In this document: positions 15,523-22,090 of the stretch, piece after piece
Layout of the letters: every line of letters starts with the position of its first letter
How positions within the stretch are numbered: the first letter of the stretch is position 1
From: an uncultured Bacteroidota bacterium
GTDB lineage: Bacteria > Bacteroidota > Bacteroidia > Bacteroidales > P3
NCBI GenBank assembly: GCA_902775135.1
Contig: CACYKY010000019.1
Coordinates: forward strand, 1-37,847
DNA length: 37,847 nucleotides
Reading direction: 5' to 3'
The notes under the pieces: model-generated
Told to the model about the DNA's origin: nothing
Database searches by the model: none
The model's input: the letters and a program-made list of their open reading frames with translations, nothing else
Position numbers and translations under genes: made by a program

Positions 15523-15690
15523 AAAAAGAGAGGGGGCGTGCAGGAATCATCCTGCACGCCCCCTCTTGTTGGCGCAAAACTGCCGAGGGTCATGCCTCGA
15601 TGTTACTATTTTTCAAAATAGATACCTACGGAAGTACACAGGGTGCCTGCCTATGTTATGCCCCATTGTCTTGAAGTTAAAGTTTAGTTA
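15523..15690 (-). ncRNA. Possible small structured RNA with its own terminator
   Basis: Read on the minus strand, this region gives a row of small hairpins (arms at 15606-15621 and 15584-15599, and a TAC/GTA stem at 15627-15636) and ends in a perfect 17-bp stem (15529-15566, 4-base loop) followed by five T. No gene lies directly upstream: the zinc-ribbon gene ends about 200 bases away behind another palindrome. Size and layout would fit a small RNA such as 6S (Bacteroidales-1 class), but no conserved core was recognised and no clear promoter box is seen. The hairpin itself is certain; the RNA gene is an inference. Confidence 0.3.
15529..15566 (-). terminator. Strong 17-bp terminator hairpin
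   Basis: AGAGGGGGCGTGCAGGA pairs perfectly with its reverse complement around ATCA. On the minus strand it is followed by TCTTTTTC. It would end a minus-strand transcript entering from 15767-16042 or from a small RNA in between. Confidence 0.75.
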
Positions 15691-15724
15691 AAAATGAGAA
15701 ATGGTCATTTTTCGGCGGGGGTAT

Positions 15725-15754
15725 ATTTCGGCGCGGCGGCCGCCGCGCCGAAAT
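15725..15754. repeat. Perfect 30-bp GC-rich palindrome
   Basis: ATTTCGGCGCGGCGG is followed directly by its reverse complement. It lies 12 bases beyond the stop of the zinc-ribbon gene and could act as its terminator, though only two or three T-rich bases flank it. Confidence 0.8.
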
Positions 15755-15766
15755 GTTGCACATGGG

Positions 15767-16042
15767 TTATTTCTTCTGCCAGCGCCCAAGCGTGGGGAAG
15801 TATTGGCGGAGCTGCTGGCGGTACTCGTCGGCGGTGAGATTCAAGCCGGTGTTCTTGTTGAACTCGTCGAGGAACTGCACGCAGACCTCTATCATCTCGT
15901 CCATCGTGCAGTCCTGCGTGAAGTGGCCGTCGGCGTGGCAGTACTTGCAATAGTCGGGATTGTCGCTCACGACCTCGTCGCTGAGCGGCATTCCACAGCT
16001 CTGGCAGAAACGCTGATATTCGGGGAAGGGATTTTCCATCAT
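15767..16042 (-). CDS. Putative zinc-ribbon domain protein
   Basis: A 91-residue protein with two CxxC pairs, CQSCGMPL (13-20) and YCKYCHADG (31-39), followed by a helical segment beginning TMDEMIEVCVQFLDEFN. This fits the putative zinc-ribbon family (PF12674 type), small cytoplasmic proteins with one bound zinc and unknown function, found alone or fused to other domains. The start could also be the second methionine. It is transcribed alone, flanked by the palindrome at 15725-15754 and by the inverted repeat at 16095-16184. Confidence 0.8.
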   Translation of the reverse strand: MMENPFPEYQRFCQSCGMPLSDEVVSDNPDYCKYCHADGHFTQDCTMDEMIEVCVQFLDEFNKNTGLNLTADEYRQQLRQYFPTLGRWQKK

Positions 16043-16094
16043 CGTTGTCTTTTTTCTGTTAATCTTCTTTGTTCTCCTGCTCGCTATGCTCGCG

Positions 16095-16184
16095 AAATCT
16101 TGTAAACCTTGTAAATATTCCCGCTTCGCGGTGGCTGTCGCGGTTGTTGCGTCAGCAAAATAATTTACAAGATTTACAAGATTT
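16095..16184. repeat. 22-bp inverted repeat built of 9-bp units
   Basis: The arms at 16095-16116 and 16163-16184 are reverse complements with one mismatch and enclose 46 bases containing a CCGC-TTC-GCGG hairpin. The right arm is itself two tandem copies of ATTTACAAG. The element lies between the transketolase-subunit stop and the zinc-ribbon gene and may act as a terminator or be a small non-autonomous repeat. Confidence 0.8.
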
Positions 16185-16208
16185 CTGCCGCGCCAGCGGC
16201 TAGGCGAT

Positions 16209-17162
16209 TTATTTGCGTTTCAGCACGGCGTGCACCTTCACAACGATGTCGGCGGCGCGGAGGTGGTAGTTGGTGAGCATCTCGTCGGGTGTGCCGCTCT
16301 CGCCAAACTTGTCGTCCACGGCCACATACTCCATCGGCGTGGGGCAGTGGAGGGCGAGGGTCTGGGCCACGCTGTCGCCGAGGCCGCCGTTGAAGAGGTG
16401 CTCCTCGCAGGTGACGACGGCGCCGGTCTTGCGGGCGCTGGTCACGATGGCCTCCACGTCAAGCGGCTTGATGGTATGGATGTTGATGACCTCGCAGCTG
16501 ATGCCTTCCTTCTCCAACTGCTCGGCGGCCTGCAGGGCTTCCCACACAAGGTGGCCGCAGGCGAAGAGGGTCACGTCCTTGCCCTCGCTCAGCAGCTGGG
16601 CCTTGCCGATCTCGAACTTCTCACCTTCAGGCAGGAAGCAGGGCATCTTGCTGCGGCCGAGGCGCAGATAGACGGGCCCGACATGCTCGGCGGCGGCCAG
16701 CGTGGCGGCCTTGGCCTGGTTGAAGTCGGCGGGCACAAGCACGGTCATGTTGGGCAGCACCTTCATTAGGGCGATGTCCTCCATGGTCTGGTGCGTGGCG
16801 CCGTCCTCGCCGAGCGAGATGCCGGCGTGCGAGCCGCAGATCTTGACGTTCTTGTTCGAGTAGCAGACCACCTGGCGTATCTGGTCGTAGACACGGCCGG
16901 TGACGAACTCGGCGAAGCCCCCGATGAAGGGCACCTTGCCGCAGAGGCTCAGGCCGGCGGCGATGCCGACCATGTTGGCCTCAGCGATGCCGCACTGGAT
17001 GAAGCGCTCGGGGAATTCCTTGGCGAAGCCGTCCATCTTGACGCTGCCTTTCACGTCGGCGCTCAGGGCGACAACATTCTCGTTCTTGCGGCCAGCCACG
17101 ACAAGGCCTTCGCCCATGCCGGCGCGCAACTCTTTGCTTGATTGTTTTTCGTAGTGGGTCAT
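16209..17162 (-). CDS. Transketolase C-terminal subunit (split transketolase)
   Basis: A 317-residue protein equivalent to the pyrimidine-binding and C-terminal domains of transketolase. The catalytic glutamate region is QCGIAEANMVGIAAG (E79 by count from the start), followed by the domain core GGFAEFVTGR, SHAGISLGEDGATHQ and the C-terminal region beginning VTLFACGHLVWEAL. Split transketolases need a separate thiamine-diphosphate-binding N-terminal subunit, normally the adjacent upstream gene. Here the upstream gene, four bases away, encodes an unrelated secreted protein, so the partner must be elsewhere or absent. DXS-like or other two-subunit thiamine enzymes are less likely alternatives. 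Confidence 0.88.
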   Translation of the reverse strand: MTHYEKQSSKELRAGMGEGLVVAGRKNENVVALSADVKGSVKMDGFAKEFPERFIQCGIAEANMVGIAAGLSLCGKVPFIGGFAEFVTGRVYDQIRQVVCYSNKNVKICGSHAGISLGEDGATHQTMEDIALMKVLPNMTVLVPADFNQAKAATLAAAEHVGPVYLRLGRSKMPCFLPEGEKFEIGKAQLLSEGKDVTLFACGHLVWEALQAAEQLEKEGISCEVINIHTIKPLDVEAIVTSARKTGAVVTCEEHLFNGGLGDSVAQTLALHCPTPMEYVAVDDKFGESGTPDEMLTNYHLRAADIVVKVHAVLKRK

Positions 17163-17166
17163 AATA

Positions 17167-17976
17167 TTAATGTTTGTTTTGTTTTATTCGTCTGTTTCTT
17201 ACACGTTCCAACCACCGAGGGAAGTCTGACTGTATCTTATAATACTTGCCGTTACGGTACAATATAGAACTATTGTAATATATTGTTTCCTGACGGTCGT
17301 AGAATTTTAAGATAAGTTTCCCACGGACATCTATGCCACAATTATCACATGGTTTGTATTCCATGGTATCAGTGTCCATCTTCCTGATAAGCTGATAAGT
17401 TTCGATAGGCACTTTAAGCCGTACCGTGTCAAGTTCCCATTGGTCAAACATCTCTGGTGTAACCCTAACGGCCGTCTGTAAATCCAAGTCTTCGGAAAGC
17501 ATCACTATCTCTTGTGGGAACCGAGTGTGCTGGAGTTGATAATGTTTGAGCAGCGAATACATCCATTTACTCAAGGTTTCGAACTCTGGCGTGAAAATAT
17601 ATTCGGTCTCAGAAGTGATGTTTTTTTCATACACTAGATTTCCATTGGAATACACTTTGACACGCACAACCTCACCGTCGGTATAGCCATCCCCGACGGT
17701 TCTCACTATTGGACTTTTGTCGAAATAAGCAGCTTTCATCAGTCGCCTGAATTGTGCATCTGTGGTGTCGTCGAGTTGTTCTTCCCATTCATTGTCACCA
17801 ATAACCACTCCATTCATGTGGGTTCCATTGGGAAGTATTAGGAAATCGACAAAAAAGTGTTCGCAATAATAATCCACCTTGGTGCTATCAGCCTTTTCTA
17901 TAGGGATTCTCACCTGTGATGTAGCCGTCACCGCCACCGCACAGAGGAGTATCGTTGTCAAGAGTGCTTTTTTCAT
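17167..17976 (-). CDS. Secreted protein of unknown function
   Basis: A 269-residue protein with a signal peptide (MKKALLTTILLCAVAVTATSQ). No family is recognised. The mature chain contains two close cysteines (CDNCG, about residue 211) and many aromatic residues. A longer open frame extends upstream inside the VWA gene but is antisense-like in composition; the ATG at 17976 begins the signal peptide. It starts one base after the stop of the VWA gene and ends four bases before the transketolase-subunit start, so the three are probably one operon. Codons are more AT-rich than in both neighbours. Confidence 0.7.
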   Translation of the reverse strand: MKKALLTTILLCAVAVTATSQVRIPIEKADSTKVDYYCEHFFVDFLILPNGTHMNGVVIGDNEWEEQLDDTTDAQFRRLMKAAYFDKSPIVRTVGDGYTDGEVVRVKVYSNGNLVYEKNITSETEYIFTPEFETLSKWMYSLLKHYQLQHTRFPQEIVMLSEDLDLQTAVRVTPEMFDQWELDTVRLKVPIETYQLIRKMDTDTMEYKPCDNCGIDVRGKLILKFYDRQETIYYNSSILYRNGKYYKIQSDFPRWLERVRNRRIKQNKH

Positions 17977-17977
17977 A

Positions 17978-19357
17978 TTAGAACTGTATCTTTGTTGTCT
18001 GCGAGCTTTCGATGACAAAGCGTTTGGTTTGGACTTTGTCGTACTTGGTGGTGTTCTGGGGATGCAACACCAATTCATATTGACCGGGCTGCAATAATAA
18101 TCTTTCGCCGGCGGTGCTGGGGTTGAGGTCGGTGGCGAACTCCACCTGGCCGTCGCGCAGGCGGAAGATGGCGCCGGTGGTAATGCCCTTGGGCTTCGAG
18201 AGCACCAACATGCCGGGCATGGGTACCGAGAGCTCGGTGGCGGCATTGCCACGTACCTCGACGCCGCGCAGGGTGGTCACGGGCAAGGTCTGCACCTCGA
18301 CGTCGTAGCGTCCGGCAAGGTACTGTCCTGTCTCGCCGACCTCCTGCGCCGCCACGCGTTCTCCACTGCCGGCACGGCGCACCACGACGTCGACGGCGGT
18401 CTGCTGCCACTGCGGCCGTTGGCCGGAGTACTGCACCTTGAGGGTGCCCTCGCTGACGGTGATGTCGATATTGTTCGGGTGGTCGATGCTGAACTGCATG
18501 GCCTCGCGCCGCAGGGGCGGGTGTGTAAAGACGGCCATGTCGTAGGTCACCAGCGGGTCCATCAGCAGCGTGTCGGGCTTCAGCTTACTGTCCACGCTGT
18601 AGATGGTGCTGTGGCGGATGACGCCGGTGCGGTGGTCGTAGAAGGCTACGGGGTGCTCGGTCTCGTAGAGCTCGCCGGTGGCGTCCACCATGTTCAGCAC
18701 TACCTTGGCCTTGTGGCCGCTGAGGCGGAAGATGTCATAGAGCGTCTTGGAGTATTCCTCCTCATTGACCACGGGGAAGACGCTGCCGGCGCACGAGGCG
18801 TGGGCCGACAGGTTGCCGCCGATGCAGAGCACGAAGGTCTGCACCACCACGCCGCTGAGCTGCACCTGGCGCGCCACGTCGCATATCTCGGCGTCGCAGT
18901 CGTCCATGCCGTCGGTGATGATGAGTATCAGGTTGCGGCTGGAGCCCGTGGCGGGGAAGTCGCTCAGCGCGTCGGTCAGCGCCGCCGCGGCCGTGCAGCC
19001 GCCCTGTGGCACGAGAGTCTTGATCTTGCTCTGCAGCCGGTAGGTGTTGTCAGCGCCGAAGGGCACCTCGAGACGTGTGCCGAACTGCTCCTTGTTGAGA
19101 TGACCGAAGACGCGGAGGGCCACATCGACGTCGTGTTGGCGCGACACCGAATCGAGGAACGACAGCAACACCTGCTGAGTTACCTTGATTTTGGCATTGC
19201 TCTGCCAGTGGTCCCACATGGAGTTGGAACAATCCAGAATCAGCAACAGACGTGTCTTCTCTTGACGTCCACCGTCGGGAGCCACCTGGCCACTGGCCGC
19301 CGACCACCAGCTGCCGGCCACCATTAACATCAATACTATGAACAACCTGCGCATCAT
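17978..19357 (-). CDS. Secreted von Willebrand factor A (VWA) domain protein
   Basis: A 459-residue exported protein. After a signal peptide (residues 1-24) comes a VWA domain at about 36-225 with a complete metal-ion-dependent adhesion site: D42-C-S44-N-S46, then TAAAALTDAL and the second aspartate region IITDGMDDCD. The C-terminal half (230-459) is beta-rich, with repeats resembling carboxypeptidase-regulatory-like or Ig-like domains (YLAGRYDVEV, LLQPGQYELVL). VWA proteins of this type bind protein ligands in the envelope; the partner is unknown. The start at 19357 is chosen because the promoter box at 19378-19386 excludes the longer frame. Confidence 0.82.
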   Translation of the reverse strand: MMRRLFIVLMLMVAGSWWSAASGQVAPDGGRQEKTRLLLILDCSNSMWDHWQSNAKIKVTQQVLLSFLDSVSRQHDVDVALRVFGHLNKEQFGTRLEVPFGADNTYRLQSKIKTLVPQGGCTAAAALTDALSDFPATGSSRNLILIITDGMDDCDAEICDVARQVQLSGVVVQTFVLCIGGNLSAHASCAGSVFPVVNEEEYSKTLYDIFRLSGHKAKVVLNMVDATGELYETEHPVAFYDHRTGVIRHSTIYSVDSKLKPDTLLMDPLVTYDMAVFTHPPLRREAMQFSIDHPNNIDITVSEGTLKVQYSGQRPQWQQTAVDVVVRRAGSGERVAAQEVGETGQYLAGRYDVEVQTLPVTTLRGVEVRGNAATELSVPMPGMLVLSKPKGITTGAIFRLRDGQVEFATDLNPSTAGERLLLQPGQYELVLHPQNTTKYDKVQTKRFVIESSQTTKIQF

Positions 19358-19377
19358 ACATAATAACATTTCAAACG

Positions 19378-19386
19378 GCAAAGATA
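19378..19386 (-). promoter_or_regulatory. -7 box of the VWA operon
   Basis: TATCTTTGC on the minus strand. It faces away from the peptidase promoter at 19468-19476. The predicted leader is only about 15 bases. Confidence 0.75.
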
Positions 19387-19467
19387 CAAAAAAACAATGA
19401 CATGACCAAATTAAAAAAAAATCACTCTCTTTTTTCATTTTATCCCCGCCATGTCATTTTTTTTTAG

Positions 19468-19476
19468 TATATTTGC
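19468..19476 (+). promoter_or_regulatory. -7 box of the C1 peptidase gene
   Basis: TATATTTGC, about 53 bases before the ATG at 19529. Confidence 0.75.
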
Positions 19477-19528
19477 ACCGCATTTAAAGTGCAGTATAAT
19501 CAATAAACAACACAATATCAGACAAACA

Positions 19529-20788
19529 ATGAAGAAAGCATTCCTTACTCTTGGCGCCATCGCCATCTGCGCCACCTCTGTGTTCGCACAGGAAGAGAAG
19601 AATGAGGACGAGGGCTACAAATTTGACACCGTCAAGATTATCCCCGTCACCTCCGTCAAGAACCAGAACAACGCCGGTACCTGCTGGAGCTACAGCGGAC
19701 TCGCCTTCCTCGAGGCCGAGCTGCTCCGCATGGGCAAGGGTGAATACGACCTCAGCGAGATGTACGTCGTAGAAAAGACCTACAACGACCGCGCCATGGC
19801 CGCCGTCCGCACCCACGGCGACGTCTCCTTCAGCCAAGGCGGCGCCTTCAACGACGTCATCTACTGCCTCCGTAACTACGGCATGGTGCCCGACGAGGTG
19901 ATGCCCGCAGGAAAAATGTACGGCGACACCCTCTCCAACCACACTGAACTCAGCGCACTCACCGACGTCATGGTCGAAGCCATCGCCAAAGGAAAGCTGA
20001 AGAAACTCCAGACCAGCCCCGACGGCCAGCCCCTGTGGCAGAAAGCCATTGCCGCCGTCCACGCCACCTACCTGGGCGAAATTCCCGAGAGCTTCACCTA
20101 CAAAGGCGTGAAATACACTCCCAAGAGCTTCGGCGAGAGCCTCGGTCTCAACCCCGACGACTACGTAAGCCTCACCTCCTTCAACCACCATCCCTTCTAC
20201 GAGCCTTTCGTCATCGAGATTCAGGACAACTGGCGCTGGGGCCAGAGCTACAACCTCCCCATCGACGAGTTCATGGAGGTCTTCGACTATGCCATCGAGA
20301 ATGGATACACCATCGCCTGGGGTTCCGATGTCAGCGAGCCTGGCTTCCGCTACAGCCGTAAGGGCTTCGCCGTCCTGCCCGCCACCGAGGCACCCAAAGC
20401 CGGTGTTGGCAGCGACCAGGCCAAATGGAGCGGCATGAAGGCCGGCGAAATCGCCGACGAGGCTGCCAAGCACCCCACTCCCCAGCGCTGGGTCAGCCAG
20501 GAAGAGCGCCAGCAGGCCTACGACAACTGGGAGACCACCGACGACCACGGCATGCTGATCTACGGCACCGCCAAAGACCAGATGGGCAACGAATACTACA
20601 TCGTCAAGAACTCGTGGGGTCTGTACAACGGCGAATTCGGTGGCAACTTCTTCTGCAGCAAGGCCTTCGTCCGCTACAAGACCATCAACATCGTCGTCCA
20701 CAAAGATGCCATCCCCGCCGCTATCAAGGCCAAACTCGGCATCCAGGACAGCAAAGCCAACAACACCAAGAAAGGCAAAAAGAAATAA
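19529..20788 (+). CDS. Secreted C1-family (bleomycin hydrolase/PepC-like) cysteine peptidase
   Basis: A 419-residue papain-fold peptidase with a signal peptide (MKKAFLTLGAIAICATSVFAQ). The active site is complete: Q46 and C52 (NQNNAGTCWSYSG), H340 (DDHGMLIYG) and N361 (KNSWG). The family includes bleomycin hydrolase and aminopeptidase C; in Bacteroidetes exported members are frequent and act in the periplasm or outside. The Lys-rich tail (KKGKKK) is notable because in the cytoplasmic enzymes the free C terminus sits in the active site and limits action to aminopeptidase activity. It has its own promoter and terminator. Confidence 0.93.
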   Translation: MKKAFLTLGAIAICATSVFAQEEKNEDEGYKFDTVKIIPVTSVKNQNNAGTCWSYSGLAFLEAELLRMGKGEYDLSEMYVVEKTYNDRAMAAVRTHGDVSFSQGGAFNDVIYCLRNYGMVPDEVMPAGKMYGDTLSNHTELSALTDVMVEAIAKGKLKKLQTSPDGQPLWQKAIAAVHATYLGEIPESFTYKGVKYTPKSFGESLGLNPDDYVSLTSFNHHPFYEPFVIEIQDNWRWGQSYNLPIDEFMEVFDYAIENGYTIAWGSDVSEPGFRYSRKGFAVLPATEAPKAGVGSDQAKWSGMKAGEIADEAAKHPTPQRWVSQEERQQAYDNWETTDDHGMLIYGTAKDQMGNEYYIVKNSWGLYNGEFGGNFFCSKAFVRYKTINIVVHKDAIPAAIKAKLGIQDSKANNTKKGKKK

Positions 20789-20812
20789 GCCTCTTTTGAA
20801 AGAATGACTTAT

Positions 20813-20844
20813 AGCCGCCATCGTCTGATGGCGGCTTTTTTTTT
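20813..20844 (+). terminator. Rho-independent terminator of the C1 peptidase gene
   Basis: AGCCGCCATC and GATGGCGGCT form a perfect 10-bp stem with loop GTCT, followed by a run of T. Confidence 0.95.
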
Positions 20845-20863
20845 GTTCTTCAAACGAAAACAT

Positions 20864-20895
20864 TTTGTTAGGTCGAAAGAAATGCGTATCTTTGC
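20864..20895 (+). promoter_or_regulatory. Consensus promoter of the 20899 gene
   Basis: TTTG at 20864-20867 and TATCTTTGC at 20887-20895 are separated by 19 bases, a full match to the Bacteroidetes promoter. Transcription is predicted to start at about 20899-20902, on or beside the GTG start codon. Confidence 0.8.
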
Positions 20896-20898
20896 AAC

Positions 20899-22083
20899 GT
20901 GAATACGAAACAGCTTTTGATACTATGGATGGCGCTTTGCATGGCAGTAGGAGCTGTGGCTCAAGAAATTCCGACATCTGAGCACACGGCGACCGTCGAT
21001 GACGTTTGCCCGATGGATTCACTGCCACCGCTCAACAAAAAGGAGCAGAAAGAACTGAGACAAAACCTTGACGGCTACATCGACATGTGGAAGACCATCG
21101 GTCCTTCGGGAAAGAACCCTAAGTTGATATTTAAGGATATGGACGACGAGCGCATCGTCTTCGAAGCGAAATACGAGTTGGACGATAGCTCGGCACAGCA
21201 ACTTACATCAAACTACCAATGGCTACGCGTCTCGGCTCTCTACGATGCCACCCGCCGCTTGGGCGACATCTTCGGCATGGCCGCCCGGCTGGGGATGAAT
21301 GCTGTCGTTCATGCAAATATCACGCTGCCCAGCGGCAACCAGGAGGCCTTTGCCACTTTCGACAACGCCACCCTACGGCGCGTTATAGCGATGAAAAATC
21401 CGACAGAAGCCTACATCTACGCCGACATGATTACCATCAGACAGAAAGCCCCCATACTGATAGACGACAGCATGATATGCACCAATGTAAGCTTTTGCAA
21501 CAACCTATATACCATGAATTTGCATTCCATCGCTGCGGACGACCCTTCGGTATCGTCGCAGTTCTTTTGGATGATATACAACAAATGGTTCATTGAGAAC
21601 AACCGATTTTTCTCCTTCATGGGTTTGATTGGCACGACGCTGCGCATTGTTGGCACCGAAGAGGGGAACGACAACATTGTCACACTCGACTATAGCCCAG
21701 AACAATTACTGGGCACAAAGCCTGCCATAGACGTCGACCTCGCGGGGCAATACCTTGCCATGGCGATTGGACGCAACTGCCCGCAAACGCTAGATGACAG
21801 CATCGGAGTATGGACCCATTGCAGCTACGATCCCACGCTGAAGGTCGTCGTGATGCACTATACCGTCGAGGAATTGTCAATTCTAGGTGTCGAGGGCAAA
21901 GAGCATGAGATGAAGGATTACCTGCTAGACATTATACTCTATGCCGACGGCGCCGAGTTTCTGGATTTGCTGATCAACGCCGAGGTTGGACTAGAACTGC
22001 GCTGGCAGAGTCGAACCACCGGACGCAAATTCAACGTCACCTATACTACCGACGAACTTATGAATTACCTGGCTGAAGAATAA
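20899..22083 (+). CDS. Secreted protein of unknown function, GTG start
   Basis: A 394-residue exported protein with a signal peptide (residues 1-22, hydrophobic core LLILWMALCMAVGAVAQ). No family is recognised. The mature protein contains an acidic N-terminal part (PPLNKKEQKELRQN) and a mixed alpha/beta body. The start is a GTG directly behind a consensus promoter, which points to a leaderless or nearly leaderless message; the next in-frame ATG at 20929 would remove the positively charged start of the signal peptide. The radical SAM gene follows after 7 bases and is probably co-transcribed. Confidence 0.72.
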   Translation: MNTKQLLILWMALCMAVGAVAQEIPTSEHTATVDDVCPMDSLPPLNKKEQKELRQNLDGYIDMWKTIGPSGKNPKLIFKDMDDERIVFEAKYELDDSSAQQLTSNYQWLRVSALYDATRRLGDIFGMAARLGMNAVVHANITLPSGNQEAFATFDNATLRRVIAMKNPTEAYIYADMITIRQKAPILIDDSMICTNVSFCNNLYTMNLHSIAADDPSVSSQFFWMIYNKWFIENNRFFSFMGLIGTTLRIVGTEEGNDNIVTLDYSPEQLLGTKPAIDVDLAGQYLAMAIGRNCPQTLDDSIGVWTHCSYDPTLKVVVMHYTVEELSILGVEGKEHEMKDYLLDIILYADGAEFLDLLINAEVGLELRWQSRTTGRKFNVTYTTDELMNYLAEE

Positions 22084-22090
22084 ACCGATT

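Larger units (their letters stand above)
15079..15766. other. Long intergenic region between purH and the zinc-ribbon gene
   Basis: This 688-base stretch holds the purH promoter, an AT-rich spacer, an 11-bp pyrimidine repeat (15388-15431) followed at once by CTTGTCAAAACTT, a possible small-RNA locus with a 17-bp terminator hairpin (15523-15690) and a 30-bp palindrome (15725-15754). A 68-codon frame at 15485-15691 runs through the hairpin and is not considered a gene. Confidence 0.65.

Noticed and set aside
15584..15660. Signal recognition particle RNA suggested by a GGAA tetraloop (15630-15633)
   Set aside because: The conserved internal-loop sequences on both sides of the tetraloop (CAGG and AGCA) are absent.
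15485..15691. 68-codon plus-strand open frame
   Set aside because: It runs through a perfect 17-bp hairpin and has no protein-like features.
16095..16184. Insertion-sequence ends
   Set aside because: The arms are only 46 bases apart, there is no transposase and no target duplication is visible.
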